Assembly (NCBI GenBank): GCA_947646735.1 | Contig: CANTFK010000072.1 | Coordinates: forward strand, 310,001 to 374,000 | Reading direction: 5' to 3' | Source: Peronospora farinosa | Lineage: Eukaryota > Oomycota > Peronosporomycetes > Peronosporales > Peronosporaceae | DNA length: 64,000 bases | Shown: one piece after another, positions 1 to 10,971 of the stretch | Numbering within the stretch: the stretch's first letter is position 1 | Layout: the number at the start of each line of letters is the position of its first letter | The notes under the pieces: model-generated | Told to the model about the DNA's origin: nothing | Database searches by the model: none | Seen by the model: only the letters and a program-made list of their open reading frames with translations | Program-made: the position numbers and the translations under genes

Positions 1-2324
1 CTGCTGCTACTGTCACTGCTGCTACAGCAACTTCCCGTTGTTGATTCTCCAGAGGAACTAATTGACTTCACATCGTTCATAATTGCCGAAGAGTCATCAC
101 CTTCGTAGAAAAATTCATCATCTGAATGTGCCAGCTCAAAGCGCTCACCGTCAAACATATGATCAATAGTCGAGGATAGAAACTCTGCATTCTCTTCTTT
201 CGTGGGTAACAGCGCTTCGTAAACGTCCAAAATGTCTACTTCGCTTAGAACCTCGTCCTCAGTGTACGGAAGTGCTATCCTTCCGCTCGCAAGTGCAGAT
301 CCTTGTCTAGAAATACGGATAGAGAGAGATGATGTCATTGCGCCTCTGACAATCAGATTTGATGATGACGCAGAGGACATAGACGTAGCCGTAGTTACAT
401 TGGAATCTGCATCCAGATCACTCACAAGTAAGTTTTGCTTTCCACCGATACGCCCACCATTGAGAAAGATTGCTGCAGCTTCGTTGGCAGCAAGGCGTGA
501 AAACTTTTCTATTGATACTGCTTCAGTTGCATTTTTCTCAGCATGGACGCCAATTTCGGTCGACAAAGCACTATTTTCCATTAGTGGCACCTGGCCATCC
601 ACATTCAAGGCGTCCATAATTAGTGAGCGGCTCATTACGCTTGAAATAGTGATGTCGTCTTCACCTGGACGCTGAATGATAAGTTGATGTACATGAGATG
701 TAAAGAACTGGCTCTGGTCCATACTTTTAATAGCCGAGTGCGCCAATGAAGCTGACAGCCCTTTGACGTAACACCCCCATGCTAACAGGATACCGCACAT
801 AGCCACACCCAAGAGCATCGCTCCCACATGCGTGTACGTGATGAACACACCTTGCTTGCCATCATTGACGATCGGCTCCCACAGGATTTGCCGACGGCGA
901 TGAGTCCCCATGTCTTCATGATAATTGTGAGTATCGTCAGCTTGTCGCTCGTGAAACGTCGGTGAGCCGTGGGTAGCCCGTAAACCATTATCGTCCAGGG
1001 CTACACCACCATCCTCACTGGATTCGAGAAAATAATTATCTCCCATTAGGCGTAATCGAAAGCGCGATCCCATTGCGTCCAACGTGCGTGGAACCACACG
1101 CACCAATTGCTGGTCTACCTGAGAATTCTCTCTTTCCAATTCTTGCTCTTCATCATTCACTGACTGTTGCGAGCTACTAGAATCGATCCAGCGTTGATAG
1201 CGGTGCAAACCTTCCACAGCTACTCGAGCTGGGGTGTGAACACGCTTCGATGCACTCGAGGAGGGGCCGTCCACCTTCCACTTGTAAAACGTAGCACCGC
1301 GTGTTGTTGATACTCCATGTACAGCAAGTACGTCAAAGCCAGGAACTTCAAATTCCCATAATTGCTCGCTTGTCCAGGGGTCAAATGCAACAATAGTAGA
1401 ACCCTCATCTTGTAGCGCAGAAGTAGGATCTTTAGGCATCACAAGAATTTCAGGAAACATCTTGAGACCACCATCGCCAATAGAACAGTGCGGCTGCTGC
1501 GTGAAGTCAAGAAAGTACTCTGAAATCTTAAAACACCGTGCAGATGAAGCATTGCGCGAATGAACAGCTCGCGTCGTAAACTCTGAGCGGCCAAAAAGAA
1601 TCTCACTCGTCGATGTTGCAGACGAAGAAAAGGGACGACGAAGGCCGCTTACTGCATTTAATGTAAACATCTCGAGCTTTTTTTCACCAAAAAGCAAAAT
1701 ATCCGCAGCCGAGGAGTCCACCACATTACCACTCGTCGAAATCGTATCTACCGCTACGCGTACAGGGCCATTCACCATGACAATATCCGCCATTGTCATT
1801 CCAAGTTCTTGGACTTTACTCTTGGAAAAGTGATACAATCTACCATCATATGATGGCACCAATTGTGACATAAAAGCTTTACCGGCTGCAACAGCTTGTG
1901 CCTCTGCCATTTGTTGCTGAATCAACGAACGGTCCTCAACAACCTTATCATCTGGATGAGTTTCCTCCTCCACGTGAACATTTCTATCACCGTCGTTTAC
2001 GTGTCCTTTTTTCCGTGTACGTGGCTTTGCAGCCGCCGACTGATAACTGGGCGGCATGTCCGGACTTGTAGCTGAAGTCACACCCAAACACTGGGACGAG
2101 TCGACCATTGGACCACCCGAGTCAAAAGACCATAACACTTGTCCAGACCAGGCATTGAGTGCGTATACACGTCCATCAAGACCACCAGCTACAACCACGT
2201 CAGGTATTTGCATTGCCTTGTATGTAAAGTCAGCAGTCTTTGACACAGCAGTGACGAGTCCCACTAGCAGCAATACAATGAGGAATACCAGTGTTCCTCG
2301 GCCATGACCATCACTCTTGGTCAT
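1..2324 (-). CDS. ER-stress sensor, N-terminal part (PERK/IRE1-type, partial at window edge)
   Basis: The frame is open from an ATG at 2324 to the left edge, giving about 774 residues; the C-terminus lies outside the window. It starts with a short basic stretch and a hydrophobic signal anchor (residues about 10-28). A lumenal region follows with beta-propeller-like repeats of the IRE1/PERK type: GGLDGRVYALNAWSGQVLWS near residue 45 and a second one ending in EQLWEFEVPGFDVL near 320. A single membrane span lies near residues 497-520, followed by an acidic, serine-rich cytoplasmic stretch. Known for the family: such proteins sense unfolded protein in the ER lumen, and PERK then phosphorylates eIF2alpha while IRE1 splices mRNA. 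The kinase domain is not inside the window, so PERK versus IRE1 cannot be decided, and even the kinase itself is inferred. The ATG precedes the signal anchor directly; upstream is a GAA-rich tract. Confidence 0.6.
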   Translation of the reverse strand, partial: MTKSDGHGRGTLVFLIVLLLVGLVTAVSKTADFTYKAMQIPDVVVAGGLDGRVYALNAWSGQVLWSFDSGGPMVDSSQCLGVTSATSPDMPPSYQSAAAKPRTRKKGHVNDGDRNVHVEEETHPDDKVVEDRSLIQQQMAEAQAVAAGKAFMSQLVPSYDGRLYHFSKSKVQELGMTMADIVMVNGPVRVAVDTISTSGNVVDSSAADILLFGEKKLEMFTLNAVSGLRRPFSSSATSTSEILFGRSEFTTRAVHSRNASSARCFKISEYFLDFTQQPHCSIGDGGLKMFPEILVMPKDPTSALQDEGSTIVAFDPWTSEQLWEFEVPGFDVLAVHGVSTTRGATFYKWKVDGPSSSASKRVHTPARVAVEGLHRYQRWIDSSSSQQSVNDEEQELERENSQVDQQLVRVVPRTLDAMGSRFRLRLMGDNYFLESSEDGGVALDDNGLRATHGSPTFHERQADDTHNYHEDMGTHRRRQILWEPIVNDGKQGVFITYTHVGAMLLGVAMCGILLAWGCYVKGLSASLAHSAIKSMDQSQFFTSHVHQLIIQRPGEDDITISSVMSRSLIMDALNVDGQVPLMENSALSTEIGVHAEKNATEAVSIEKFSRLAANEAAAIFLNGGRIGGKQNLLVSDLDADSNVTTATSMSSASSSNLIVRGAMTSSLSIRISRQGSALASGRIALPYTEDEVLSEVDILDVYEALLPTKEENAEFLSSTIDHMFDGERFELAHSDDEFFYEGDDSSAIMNDVKSISSSGESTTGSCCSSSDSSS

Positions 2325-4767
2325 ACTATAACGTAATGAAGAAGAAGAAGAAGAAGAAGAAAAAAAGTGAAAGCCGCGCGTTAATTGACCGCGTAAGCGG
2401 ACGGACACGCGGCGCGTCCACCGCTAGCAATCGACACGAGACAAAGCCACGGAATAAACGCCGTAGCTGGAGAAGAGAAAGAGATAGAGACGCCTGAGGT
2501 TTCTTTTTACTTAACGGACGAGTGGCTTGTGACGTAGAAGAAGAAGGTAAAGGCGAATCCTGCTGCTACTACACGCGCCTCAACTTGTGCTTTTAATACT
2601 GGCACCGTCTCCTTCGATGTGTAACGCCAGTGTATTATACTTTACCCTTGTTCTTTGCATGTTATTTGGATAAAGAAGATACATTAGATATAACAGGTTT
2701 GAATAGAACTGACGTCGTACTGACTAGGGGTACAGTACTGACGAAGGTTTTGATACTATTACAGATATATATGGAGTTTACATCTTTGTCTGTACGTGTA
2801 CATATTAAAAGGCTCTGGCTAGTATCTGTTTCTTTGTTTTACCATTTATGACAGGTAAAATAAGCCATTGCAGGGTTAAAAGTCGGGTTTTTGACACTCG
2901 TCGATTGATCATTCGCTGGCTTTGTTGTCGATGCTGGGGATAGGGCATGCGTGTTTTTTGTACCTTGTTGAAGCTCTTTGGCGTTGACCTTCAATACAAT
3001 GTAAACATAGGCATTTTTCTAGAAAATTCTCAGACCAAGCAGCTTCCAATGAATGACAGACGCAATTAGTAGCTGAAAATCCAATGACATGATGGCATAA
3101 ACTTTGTGGTATTTTCTTGTTGCTCCATGTAATGGATATCGGATACTACTTTGAGAATTCAGCGACAACGTTACAAGAAAAGTCTAAATTGTATAGTATA
3201 CAATCAGCTTAAGATGCTAAAGATCAGCTCTATCAGCACGTATCATGCCGTCGGATAAGTAGAACCATGTAGAACAAGTTGTTAGCCCATAAATATAGGC
3301 CATAGCCGCTACGAAATGACAAAGGCTGAGCTTATTTTATAGAAATACCTGCCTGCATTGTTGTGCGAAGGTTGATAGGCAGGCACTGAGTCCACGTCAG
3401 TGTCGTCAATTGTGTCGACAGCTGTGGAGGCAGCGGTTCGCACGTGCCATGCACCAATAACGTGCTCGTTGTGTCGTAACGTGTTACTCGACAGACAAGC
3501 CCAATCGATTAGTAGTCTTGTTGTTTCTTGACTGCCATTGATTGACGCGCTCGACTAGAAGCTTTTGTGGAAAGGAGGACCGTAATTATGTCGAGTATCA
3601 AGATTGAGACGTTTGACACGACGGTCTGTTCTTCTTTGTTGGACTGCCAGTCAACTATGACAATTGATACCATTGCTACATAATTGGAAAGCGCTTTTTG
3701 TCTGTTTCAATGACCATATCAAGCGCAATGATTGAACTGATAGCTACGTCATATTCAGCGCAGTCCCAGCTGTGTAACGCACGAATCGGAATATCGCTCG
3801 CGGCGTCGTCGTCGGAAGAGGCAATTTTGACGGGTCATAAATGGGTCGTTAAATGGACCGAAGGCACAACACATGGAGACTTATTCGTAGGATCAACAAC
3901 ACACTTGAGGCTCTCCATTGGGTATGGACTTTGTCGTGGAAAATCTATTGGTCTGGAGTATATGAGCCCATGAAAACAATCATCCAGCGTTGCAAGGCCA
4001 TCCAATACGCACTGACAACGACTGTAAAGTTTAACAACGATACATTTGTTGTCAATGTCGAACAAACAGCACCGAAGAACCTAGAAATGGATGGGGCGAT
4101 TAAATTCAAATCGACAATTACGTCCTGCATATTGGCATATCCGTCTTTGATGCGGTGTCACGCTTGATCCAAATCACGTTAGGTTCTGCAAGAAGATAGT
4201 AACTTTCCATTGCCAACAGCACCTCGTGACTGACGATAACTCGTACATACGGCAGATACACAGTCACAGCTCTGTCACTTACTGCAGCAGTAACAAAACT
4301 CTCTGCCGTCGCGATATGTCCTCAAAGTCGGCGAGCATCAGCCAGTGATGAAGTAGCGCATACTTTTAAACATTTAATGGAGCCTCTGGTCATTAGCTGC
4401 AGAAAATTGCCGTGTTACGGATGTTTGTGGGACTCCAGCTGGATAAACTTGTAGCTTTCTATGAAGGCGATGTTATTTTCTATTCAAACGATAACGTTGA
4501 GCCAGCAATTCGATGTGCCATTGTGGTACTTTCACACAGAAACAAGTCGCTAGAGGACTTTCAAGCTGAGCACTTCTAGGGGATACAAATGCATTGTTAT
4601 GTTAGTAGGTAGGTTAGTTTGCAGGTTAGTACGATCAATCAACAAGTAAGTGTCCACCCACACCCAACAGGTAATATCGTTTGCCGTATTCGATTCGTGA
4701 ACAGATACACGATGACAATCTGTCATCGACTTACTCTCAGTACTCTTCTCTCATGTTACTCACTGAC
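2325..4767. other. Intergenic, with GAA microsatellite and decayed sequence
   Basis: A GAA/A-rich tract at 2336-2367 lies just upstream of the ER-sensor start and may belong to its promoter. The rest is unannotated. It holds one possible gene relic (3588-4579, listed separately) and otherwise only short frames without recognisable domains. Confidence 0.5.
3588..4579 (+). pseudogene. Possible decayed gene, function unknown
   Basis: Coding-like stretches occur in different plus-strand frames: 3588-3680, 3698-3973, 3853-4167 and about 4420-4579. They are separated by stops and frame changes. A peptide near 3985-4070 containing AIQYALTTTVKFNND and a piece near 4440-4540 with KLVAFYEGDVIFYSNDN look protein-like. 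There is a faint resemblance to the arrestin/Vps26 (DSCR3) fold, but the order of the pieces does not fit it and I do not assign a function. It could also be chance open frames. Confidence 0.2.
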
Positions 4768-7700
4768 TTAAGCTCGCCAATCAATGAAAGTAGAGCACAC
4801 GGGCATCAGTTGACTCATCCGATACGACTCCACAAAGCCAGTCTCGCGCTTGGATACCAAACGCGAAAGCCTGACTAGGAACTCCGGCTCCAACTCAAGG
4901 GGTGCCGACATCGAAGAGGTATCGTCTGTCAGCTCGCGTTCCTGCGCGTACGTCAGAAGCGAGCGCAGTTGCACAGCCTGCGTAGCCAAGGACACAATCA
5001 TGGATGACACACAAGTTTGCGCTAGCAGCACATCTTTCTCGCGCTTCTTGCCCGCATCCTTCGCCGAGGCATCTCGGGCGCTAGCAAGGTTCTCAAAAAG
5101 CATCATAACGCGTTCGAGGAACTGTTTTTCGTGGCCAACCTCCAGTCCCTTTTGCTGCTCAAGGCGGAGATACTCCAACAGCTCTCCACCCCCAATGGTA
5201 TTCGCCTTCCCATAGGTCTTCCACTGCGGGATGTAGGCTGACATAGGCTCCAGCTCCAGTAGCTGCTGCATCAAAGCGTCCTTCTCACCAGCAAATAAGC
5301 ATTGCATCGCTACGTGCGAAATCAAACACGCATGAGCTTCTTCGTAGTGCCGAGCAGCTATCCAGTGCGCAATTTCTTCGTGGCGCTCCTGCTTTACTAT
5401 AGCCCTCACCGCCTGTGCCTCGCTAATCCATTCACCAGGGAGTTTTAAACGCTCACACATATCGTTCCGTGCGGATGCGTTCAAAGCCAAAGCGTCTGCA
5501 TTTCGAAAGAGCAGCTCGCGGCATGTATTCTCACGCTCAGTAACATCTGCAATGTTAAGTGCAACATATACTGCGTCTTCCCAAAGGCCAGACCCTTCCA
5601 GTTGGCAAATAAAGCTCTGATGAATGTGCGATTCCCAATGGCGATCAAGCTTGTAGCCAATAGCACGCAGAACGCTGTGCAGATGCCATGACAGCTCGTA
5701 GTCCAGGTGGTATAAATCTTGCGTCGCAAATCCACTGGGTGACAACACTTTGCAGAGTGAAGCTACATCGTCGATGTAAAGCTTCATTAGCTCCATCAAA
5801 ACATCGTCTTTATCGGTGCCTGCAGCTGCAAATTGTGAAAGTGAAGGAGAAGCCAGCTGTTTACTGACAGCATCCTCGTACAGCGCCATTGCTGACTTTA
5901 AGGGCGACGCAGGACCACATTTGTACCACAAAAACAGCGCGAGACACGCGATCCATGACATGGGCGCGCCTTTACGAGCAGATAGCACCTCGACACTCCC
6001 TGACAATACACTGTAAATAAAAACCAAAGTTTCGTCCATAAATTTCAACGATCCATTCTCATTCCACTGTATCATTTGTGCTTCCATCAGACTTCGAAAT
6101 TCAGACCCTTCATAGGACGCCGCCTGTGCAATCAGTGTTGCCAGACGCAAGTTACCGCAATCCGTCGCCATATCTGCTGCTTCCACAATTCGGTGCTGAC
6201 ATAACAGGTGCAAGACGACTTCTGGACTGGGTGTACAGTCAGAAAAGCTTGGAACATCTTCATCGCTCAACGCATCCTCAAACCACCGAGATATAGCTTC
6301 CCTGCGCAGATCGATAGTTTGGAAACTGTCCAAAGTCTCCATTTCACTATCCCGCAACGCAGGAGGGCAGAACACAGAACCAGGTTGACCGCCCATCTTG
6401 ACGCCATGTTCTTGGCCCCACAAAGCTTGTATTAACTTCCAAACAAGCAAATGAAGCTTCTCGAATGAGCCGTTAGGTGACTTATGAATTCGGCTTTCGG
6501 CGTAGGCGACATACTTGTGCAAACAATTCATTAGCAGCTCATTAGCAGGTAGCGCATACGGGGTAGGAACTCCGGATTCTTCTTGGTCAATAACATCATT
6601 ACGGCTCCGATCCTGCGAGGTGTAATCGTAGTGCAGCTTCAATCTCTCGTGGAGATCCAGCCTACGGTCTTCAGCAAGGCGAAGGGGGAACTCGATGCAA
6701 ATGCGACGGCCGCTGCTTTTCACATCTGAATATTTTTCCGGGCGCGAAGTAAGCTTTCCCAGATTTACTAGTTCGCCCTTTGGGCCCCACGAGCAGCGAA
6801 ACGAACGAGCCATGAACATGCCTCCGTCAACATTGTTGCGCACAACTTTTGCATGCTTCTGGTTGGAAGCTTCTAGCATCATCTGATACGTGGCTGATTT
6901 TTCTCCAGCGGACAGATGATTAGCATTGTCAACGCCAAGAGGTTTTAAAGTGTACGGAATGACCGGGAACACTTCACTGGTTGGCTGCTGGTCTTTCGTC
7001 GATGCAACCACCTCTTCGGCAACATTAAAATCCAGTCGCGATTTCGCCTCTGACGCGACATTTTCAGGTTCACACTTCATCCCTACCCACTTCTCACTGA
7101 CGGCAATAGGTGTCAGATGACCCCCAAACGATGCAACGTCACCAGTGGTGTTCACATTACCACTATAGATACCCGACTGACGAAATAATCCACTGCGGTC
7201 AGCAGAAAATGGTGTCTTCACTCGACTAGCCACAAAGCCACGAGTCATTGCCGGCTTTCGTGGCAACTCTTCGATGTGCAGTTCTTTACTGGGTGCATCA
7301 GCTGCTCCGTCGGGGACCTCCATGTCAACATCATCGTCGTCATCGCCATCCTCAAAACCGTATCGGCTGAAGTGCTCTACTCGGAACCGCCAAATACCCT
7401 TGTCAACGGAGTAGTCGAGGAAGGTAGCACCAATATCTTGCGTGCGCTGCTTCACTCGCTCCTTGTACTTCTCGGGAGAGGTCGATTTGCGAGGCGGGAA
7501 AATACCCAGGAGTTCGACAATAGCGGGCTTATTTAGACCCGTGCCACGTGTATGCTTCTTTTCATCGTCCTTGTACACAATCACTTCTTTCTTCTCGAAA
7601 AACACCAACTCATCAAGGTCAAGATGACGCACATCTGTCTTACCTATCCACTCCACCGCACCCAATCCACGGCAACCAACAGTGAACTTATCCACCTGTG

Positions 7701-10700
7701 ACAATTCGCCGTCAGTCATAGCCTGTAGACGATCATATGACGGAATGGTATAATAATCCTCGTTCTTCAGCGTAGGGCACGACGATGTGGCAGGAGACAG
7801 ATGACCAGTGCCGTTCGCTTCAGTGTTTTTTAACAAATCGTCCTCGTTTCGACCGGCAGAGGCCAAGTACTCGTCATAAGTCAGAAAGCGCTTAGGTGGC
7901 ACCGTCTCGTCACTAGGCTGTGTTTCAGGCTTCTTCGTCAGCGAAGGCATCGAGACACTCTGATCTTCACGCTTCTTATCATCTGCGCGATTTTCAATCA
8001 CAACAACGTCGATAGAGTCCCCTTCCTTCAACTGTAGCTCTTCGATGGTATTATCGTCGTGCAAAATCCTTCCCTTCAAAACCAATTGGATGTCGACGAT
8101 CAAGGATGACGTCGACGTACTGCTCTCACGGAGCAACAGATTCACTTCATTTCTCGCTTGCTTCACCGTCTGATTCGAGTACAGACGCAATGAAAATATT
8201 TTCTTGTTCGTTTGGTTGCAGAAGCTGACGCTGTACTTGCCGTCATCGCCAGTCGTCAAAAACCGGCTGCGACTCTTTCCAATTTTATAAACGTCAATGC
8301 CGTCGCTATCAGTAATTGGCACAACAGAAACATGCGACCTTCCTTGGGTACCTCGAGCAAGGCTTTGCTCCCCCTTGTCAATCACCAGCCTCTTTGTCAC
8401 AGGATTGCGAAACAGAGACGACGTGAACTTAAATTCATCCTCCTTAGCACCGCCATCATCACGCGACCCAGATCGGGAGCCACTGGAAAGAGAGACTGAA
8501 TGAGTTGGGGCGGTGAAAGTGGAAAATCGACTCTTAGAGCCCTTGAATGAGCCACGAATAAATGAAACCGGGATGGCATGACGACTGCTCATTGTTTGAC
8601 GCCGTGTCACCGGAGGTAGATCCAACGGGCCCCTAGAAAGCCCCACGTCATCCGTAAAAGTGAGCAAACGAGAGGATGCACTAGAACCTGTCTTAATTGT
8701 TTGAAGATCCAGTGCAGCCTTCACATTCTGCTCCACAAGTCCGGCACCAAACGATCCAGTACCGTACGGATTAACATCAGGAGCTGCTACCAAGTTGTGT
8801 GGCTGCGCGACAGCTACCTGTGCTTGTTGTTGTGGCTGCCCAAACAAACTACCTGTCGTGCCAAATGCTCCTGTTTGAGCAGCGGGAGTACCAGTGGTTC
8901 CAAAGCTTCCAAAACCACCAGTACTATTACCTCCAAATCCGCCACCACCACCACCACCAAAACCAAACCCAGTCGTTCCAGTATTTGAAGCATTGTTAGG
9001 TGCCCCAAAAAAAGACGATCCGCCAGCACTTGCACCACCACCAAAAAGTCCTGTGGTAGAACCGCCCGTCGTAGATCCGAAAAGACTGGTCGTTGCAGGC
9101 TTGGCCGCTCCAAACAAGCTGGTCGTCGAACCAGGTGCGGGAGACGGCGTGCTTCCAAAACCGAAGCCGCCGGTCGATCCAGGCGCTGCACCAGCAGATC
9201 CAAAGAGAGAGGTAGTGCCTGCACCGGTCTGCGCAGGCGTAGTGCCAAAAGCACTGGGTGCAGCAGTCGCTCCAAACGCACTCCCAGTTGTACTTCCGAA
9301 TGCGCCACTACCCCCAGTGGAACCAAAACCAAAACCTCCAGATGTTGTAGACTTCGGAGCGGATCCACCGAACGAGAAGCCCGTGGAAGCGGGCGCAGCA
9401 GCTCCAGATCCACCGAAAAGAGACGTATTCGCACTTGCTTGTGGTTGTGCTGCTCCAAAGCCAAAACCACCCGCAGCCGGTGCTGCAGGTGCTGTCGTGG
9501 CCCCAAAGCCTCCAAACCCCGGAGATGCGGCTGGTTTGCCGAACCCTGAGGCACCAAAGCCTGAAGAAGGCGCCGGGGTGGTTGCACCAAAGCCTCCAAA
9601 GGTACTGTTCTGAGGCTGTGCTGTCGATGCTGCACCAAAGCTACTTCCGAATCCACCCGCAGTTGTTCCGAAACCACCGCTCGTGGAAGGGGCTCCAAAA
9701 GCGGAGGCAGCCCCAGGTGCAGCGCCGAACGCGCTACTTGTGGCTGGTGCACCGAAAGCACCCGTAGCAGGATGAGCAGCAGTAGTATTTCCAAACATAC
9801 CGCCACTTGTAGCAGGAGCAGCAGGCTGTGATCCAAAACCACCAAACACACCAGGTGTCGATGCCGTAGTAGTCGAGCCAAAAGCAGATGACCCAAAACC
9901 TCCACCAGTAGACGGCGCACCAAATGTCGATGCCTGATTGGTGCCAAAGCCTCCTGTCGCGCCAAAAGCTGAACTTGTAGCTGGTTGTGCGCCAAAGCCT
10001 CCAAACGCACTTGATCCACCTGTTGTCGCACTAGGCGCTGGTGCATTCTGTGTAGCAGCTGCCTGAGCAGCCGCTGGATTTGTACGCTTCAAATAATCTT
10101 CATAACGTAGCTCCTCGGTCGATTTATGTGCATACGCAGGCATGCGTGAGATCGAAATGTAATTGGCCGTGCCACCTGTTCCTGAAGTCTCCATCTCCCG
10201 TGTCGGTTGATACGGTGGTTGACCCGTACCAACCTGTACTTGTCCCGTTGGAACTGCAGCTGTCGTTGGCTGCGTGCCAAAGCCTCCAAACCCCGTTTGA
10301 CCCGTCGGTGGAGCGCCAAATCCTCCCGTTGTAGCTGTCGACGTCGTACCAAACGGGCTCTTAGCTGCTGCTACACCAAAACCACTTGTATTGCCAAACA
10401 TCCCGCTACTAGCAGGTGGGGTCGATGTCCCAAATCCTCCCGCTGTAGCCCCTCCTCCTCCTCCTCCAAAAGTACTGGTTGTTCCACTACTGCCACCAAA
10501 CGCGCTTGTCGATCCAAATGGACTCGGACTCGTGCTCGGCTTGGCACCAAACGGCGTATTGGCTCCAAATGCCGATGTCCCAGACGATCCAAAGCCGGTA
10601 CCGGACGCTCCACCAAACGCCGACGTCGTTCCAAAGCCTGAAGACGGCGCGGGGGTCGCCGATGCCCCGAAACCCGTCGAGGACGGCGCTGTAGCCGTTC

Positions 10701-10971
10701 CAAAGCCTCCAAAGCCTGTTGTAGACGTCTGTGGTGCACCAAAACCGCCTCCTGTAGCCGGTGCAGCGGCTCCAAAGCCTCCAAATGTCGGCTTTGCCGC
10801 CCCCGCACCAAATGTGGACGTCCCAGAGCCAAAACCGTTTGTTGCTCCACCCCCACCAAACGGAGAAGCAGCTGCAGAGGTGCCAAATCCACTGCTAGTG
10901 TTAGTGGAGCCGAAGCTACCGAAGCCACCGCTCGTAGGCGCACTGGAACTGCCAAATCCGCCGAATGACAT
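4768..10971 (-). CDS. NUP98: Nup98-Nup96 precursor nucleoporin
   Basis: This encodes 2067 residues from the ATG at 10971 (MSFGGFG); the frame stays open upstream to 11100 but without an ATG. Residues 1 to about 790 are dense FG/GFG repeats, which form the permeability barrier of the nuclear pore. A GLEBS-like segment (STEELRYEDYLKRTN, near residue 285) is the Rae1/Gle2 binding motif. Residues about 910-995 look ubiquitin-like (LVLKGRILHDDNTIEELQL), which is not part of the animal or yeast protein. The autopeptidase domain covers about 1070-1225 and ends in HFSRYG, with the predicted cut between F1201 and S1202. This would release an 866-residue Nup96, whose helical scaffold domain is recognisable. 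The uninterrupted frame implies a single exon. The tail-to-head neighbour at 11142 is a cap methyltransferase on the same strand, only 171 bp upstream of this start. Confidence 0.93.
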   Translation of the reverse strand: MSFGGFGSSSAPTSGGFGSFGSTNTSSGFGTSAAASPFGGGGATNGFGSGTSTFGAGAAKPTFGGFGAAAPATGGGFGAPQTSTTGFGGFGTATAPSSTGFGASATPAPSSGFGTTSAFGGASGTGFGSSGTSAFGANTPFGAKPSTSPSPFGSTSAFGGSSGTTSTFGGGGGGATAGGFGTSTPPASSGMFGNTSGFGVAAAKSPFGTTSTATTGGFGAPPTGQTGFGGFGTQPTTAAVPTGQVQVGTGQPPYQPTREMETSGTGGTANYISISRMPAYAHKSTEELRYEDYLKRTNPAAAQAAATQNAPAPSATTGGSSAFGGFGAQPATSSAFGATGGFGTNQASTFGAPSTGGGFGSSAFGSTTTASTPGVFGGFGSQPAAPATSGGMFGNTTAAHPATGAFGAPATSSAFGAAPGAASAFGAPSTSGGFGTTAGGFGSSFGAASTAQPQNSTFGGFGATTPAPSSGFGASGFGKPAASPGFGGFGATTAPAAPAAGGFGFGAAQPQASANTSLFGGSGAAAPASTGFSFGGSAPKSTTSGGFGFGSTGGSGAFGSTTGSAFGATAAPSAFGTTPAQTGAGTTSLFGSAGAAPGSTGGFGFGSTPSPAPGSTTSLFGAAKPATTSLFGSTTGGSTTGLFGGGASAGGSSFFGAPNNASNTGTTGFGFGGGGGGGFGGNSTGGFGSFGTTGTPAAQTGAFGTTGSLFGQPQQQAQVAVAQPHNLVAAPDVNPYGTGSFGAGLVEQNVKAALDLQTIKTGSSASSRLLTFTDDVGLSRGPLDLPPVTRRQTMSSRHAIPVSFIRGSFKGSKSRFSTFTAPTHSVSLSSGSRSGSRDDGGAKEDEFKFTSSLFRNPVTKRLVIDKGEQSLARGTQGRSHVSVVPITDSDGIDVYKIGKSRSRFLTTGDDGKYSVSFCNQTNKKIFSLRLYSNQTVKQARNEVNLLLRESSTSTSSLIVDIQLVLKGRILHDDNTIEELQLKEGDSIDVVVIENRADDKKREDQSVSMPSLTKKPETQPSDETVPPKRFLTYDEYLASAGRNEDDLLKNTEANGTGHLSPATSSCPTLKNEDYYTIPSYDRLQAMTDGELSQVDKFTVGCRGLGAVEWIGKTDVRHLDLDELVFFEKKEVIVYKDDEKKHTRGTGLNKPAIVELLGIFPPRKSTSPEKYKERVKQRTQDIGATFLDYSVDKGIWRFRVEHFSRYGFEDGDDDDDVDMEVPDGAADAPSKELHIEELPRKPAMTRGFVASRVKTPFSADRSGLFRQSGIYSGNVNTTGDVASFGGHLTPIAVSEKWVGMKCEPENVASEAKSRLDFNVAEEVVASTKDQQPTSEVFPVIPYTLKPLGVDNANHLSAGEKSATYQMMLEASNQKHAKVVRNNVDGGMFMARSFRCSWGPKGELVNLGKLTSRPEKYSDVKSSGRRICIEFPLRLAEDRRLDLHERLKLHYDYTSQDRSRNDVIDQEESGVPTPYALPANELLMNCLHKYVAYAESRIHKSPNGSFEKLHLLVWKLIQALWGQEHGVKMGGQPGSVFCPPALRDSEMETLDSFQTIDLRREAISRWFEDALSDEDVPSFSDCTPSPEVVLHLLCQHRIVEAADMATDCGNLRLATLIAQAASYEGSEFRSLMEAQMIQWNENGSLKFMDETLVFIYSVLSGSVEVLSARKGAPMSWIACLALFLWYKCGPASPLKSAMALYEDAVSKQLASPSLSQFAAAGTDKDDVLMELMKLYIDDVASLCKVLSPSGFATQDLYHLDYELSWHLHSVLRAIGYKLDRHWESHIHQSFICQLEGSGLWEDAVYVALNIADVTERENTCRELLFRNADALALNASARNDMCERLKLPGEWISEAQAVRAIVKQERHEEIAHWIAARHYEEAHACLISHVAMQCLFAGEKDALMQQLLELEPMSAYIPQWKTYGKANTIGGGELLEYLRLEQQKGLEVGHEKQFLERVMMLFENLASARDASAKDAGKKREKDVLLAQTCVSSMIVSLATQAVQLRSLLTYAQERELTDDTSSMSAPLELEPEFLVRLSRLVSKRETGFVESYRMSQLMPVCSTFIDWRA
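7366..7374 (-). other. Nup98 autoproteolysis site (HF|S)
   Basis: The minus strand reads His-Phe-Ser (residues 1200-1202), followed by RYG and an acidic run. This is the context of the conserved Nup98 self-cleavage site. Cleavage after Phe is known for the family and inferred here. Confidence 0.85.

Noticed and set aside
232..675. Plus-strand frame of 147 residues
   Set aside because: Antisense to the open ER-sensor frame, with no domain of its own.
8894..9613. Plus-strand Pro-rich frame of 239 residues (and a similar one at 10391-11026)
   Set aside because: They are the antisense reading of the FG/GFG repeats of Nup98; the repeats give Pro-Lys-Pro patterns automatically.
8814..10046. 410-residue Leu/Arg-rich minus frame, and 10371-11117 minus
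   Set aside because: Shifted-frame shadows of the same Nup98 repeats, with no independent start or domain.
8814..10971. The repeated GGTTTTGG-like units could be mistaken for a satellite or CRISPR-like array
   Set aside because: The repeats are irregular codon-level FG repeats within one protein frame; no spacers of constant length.
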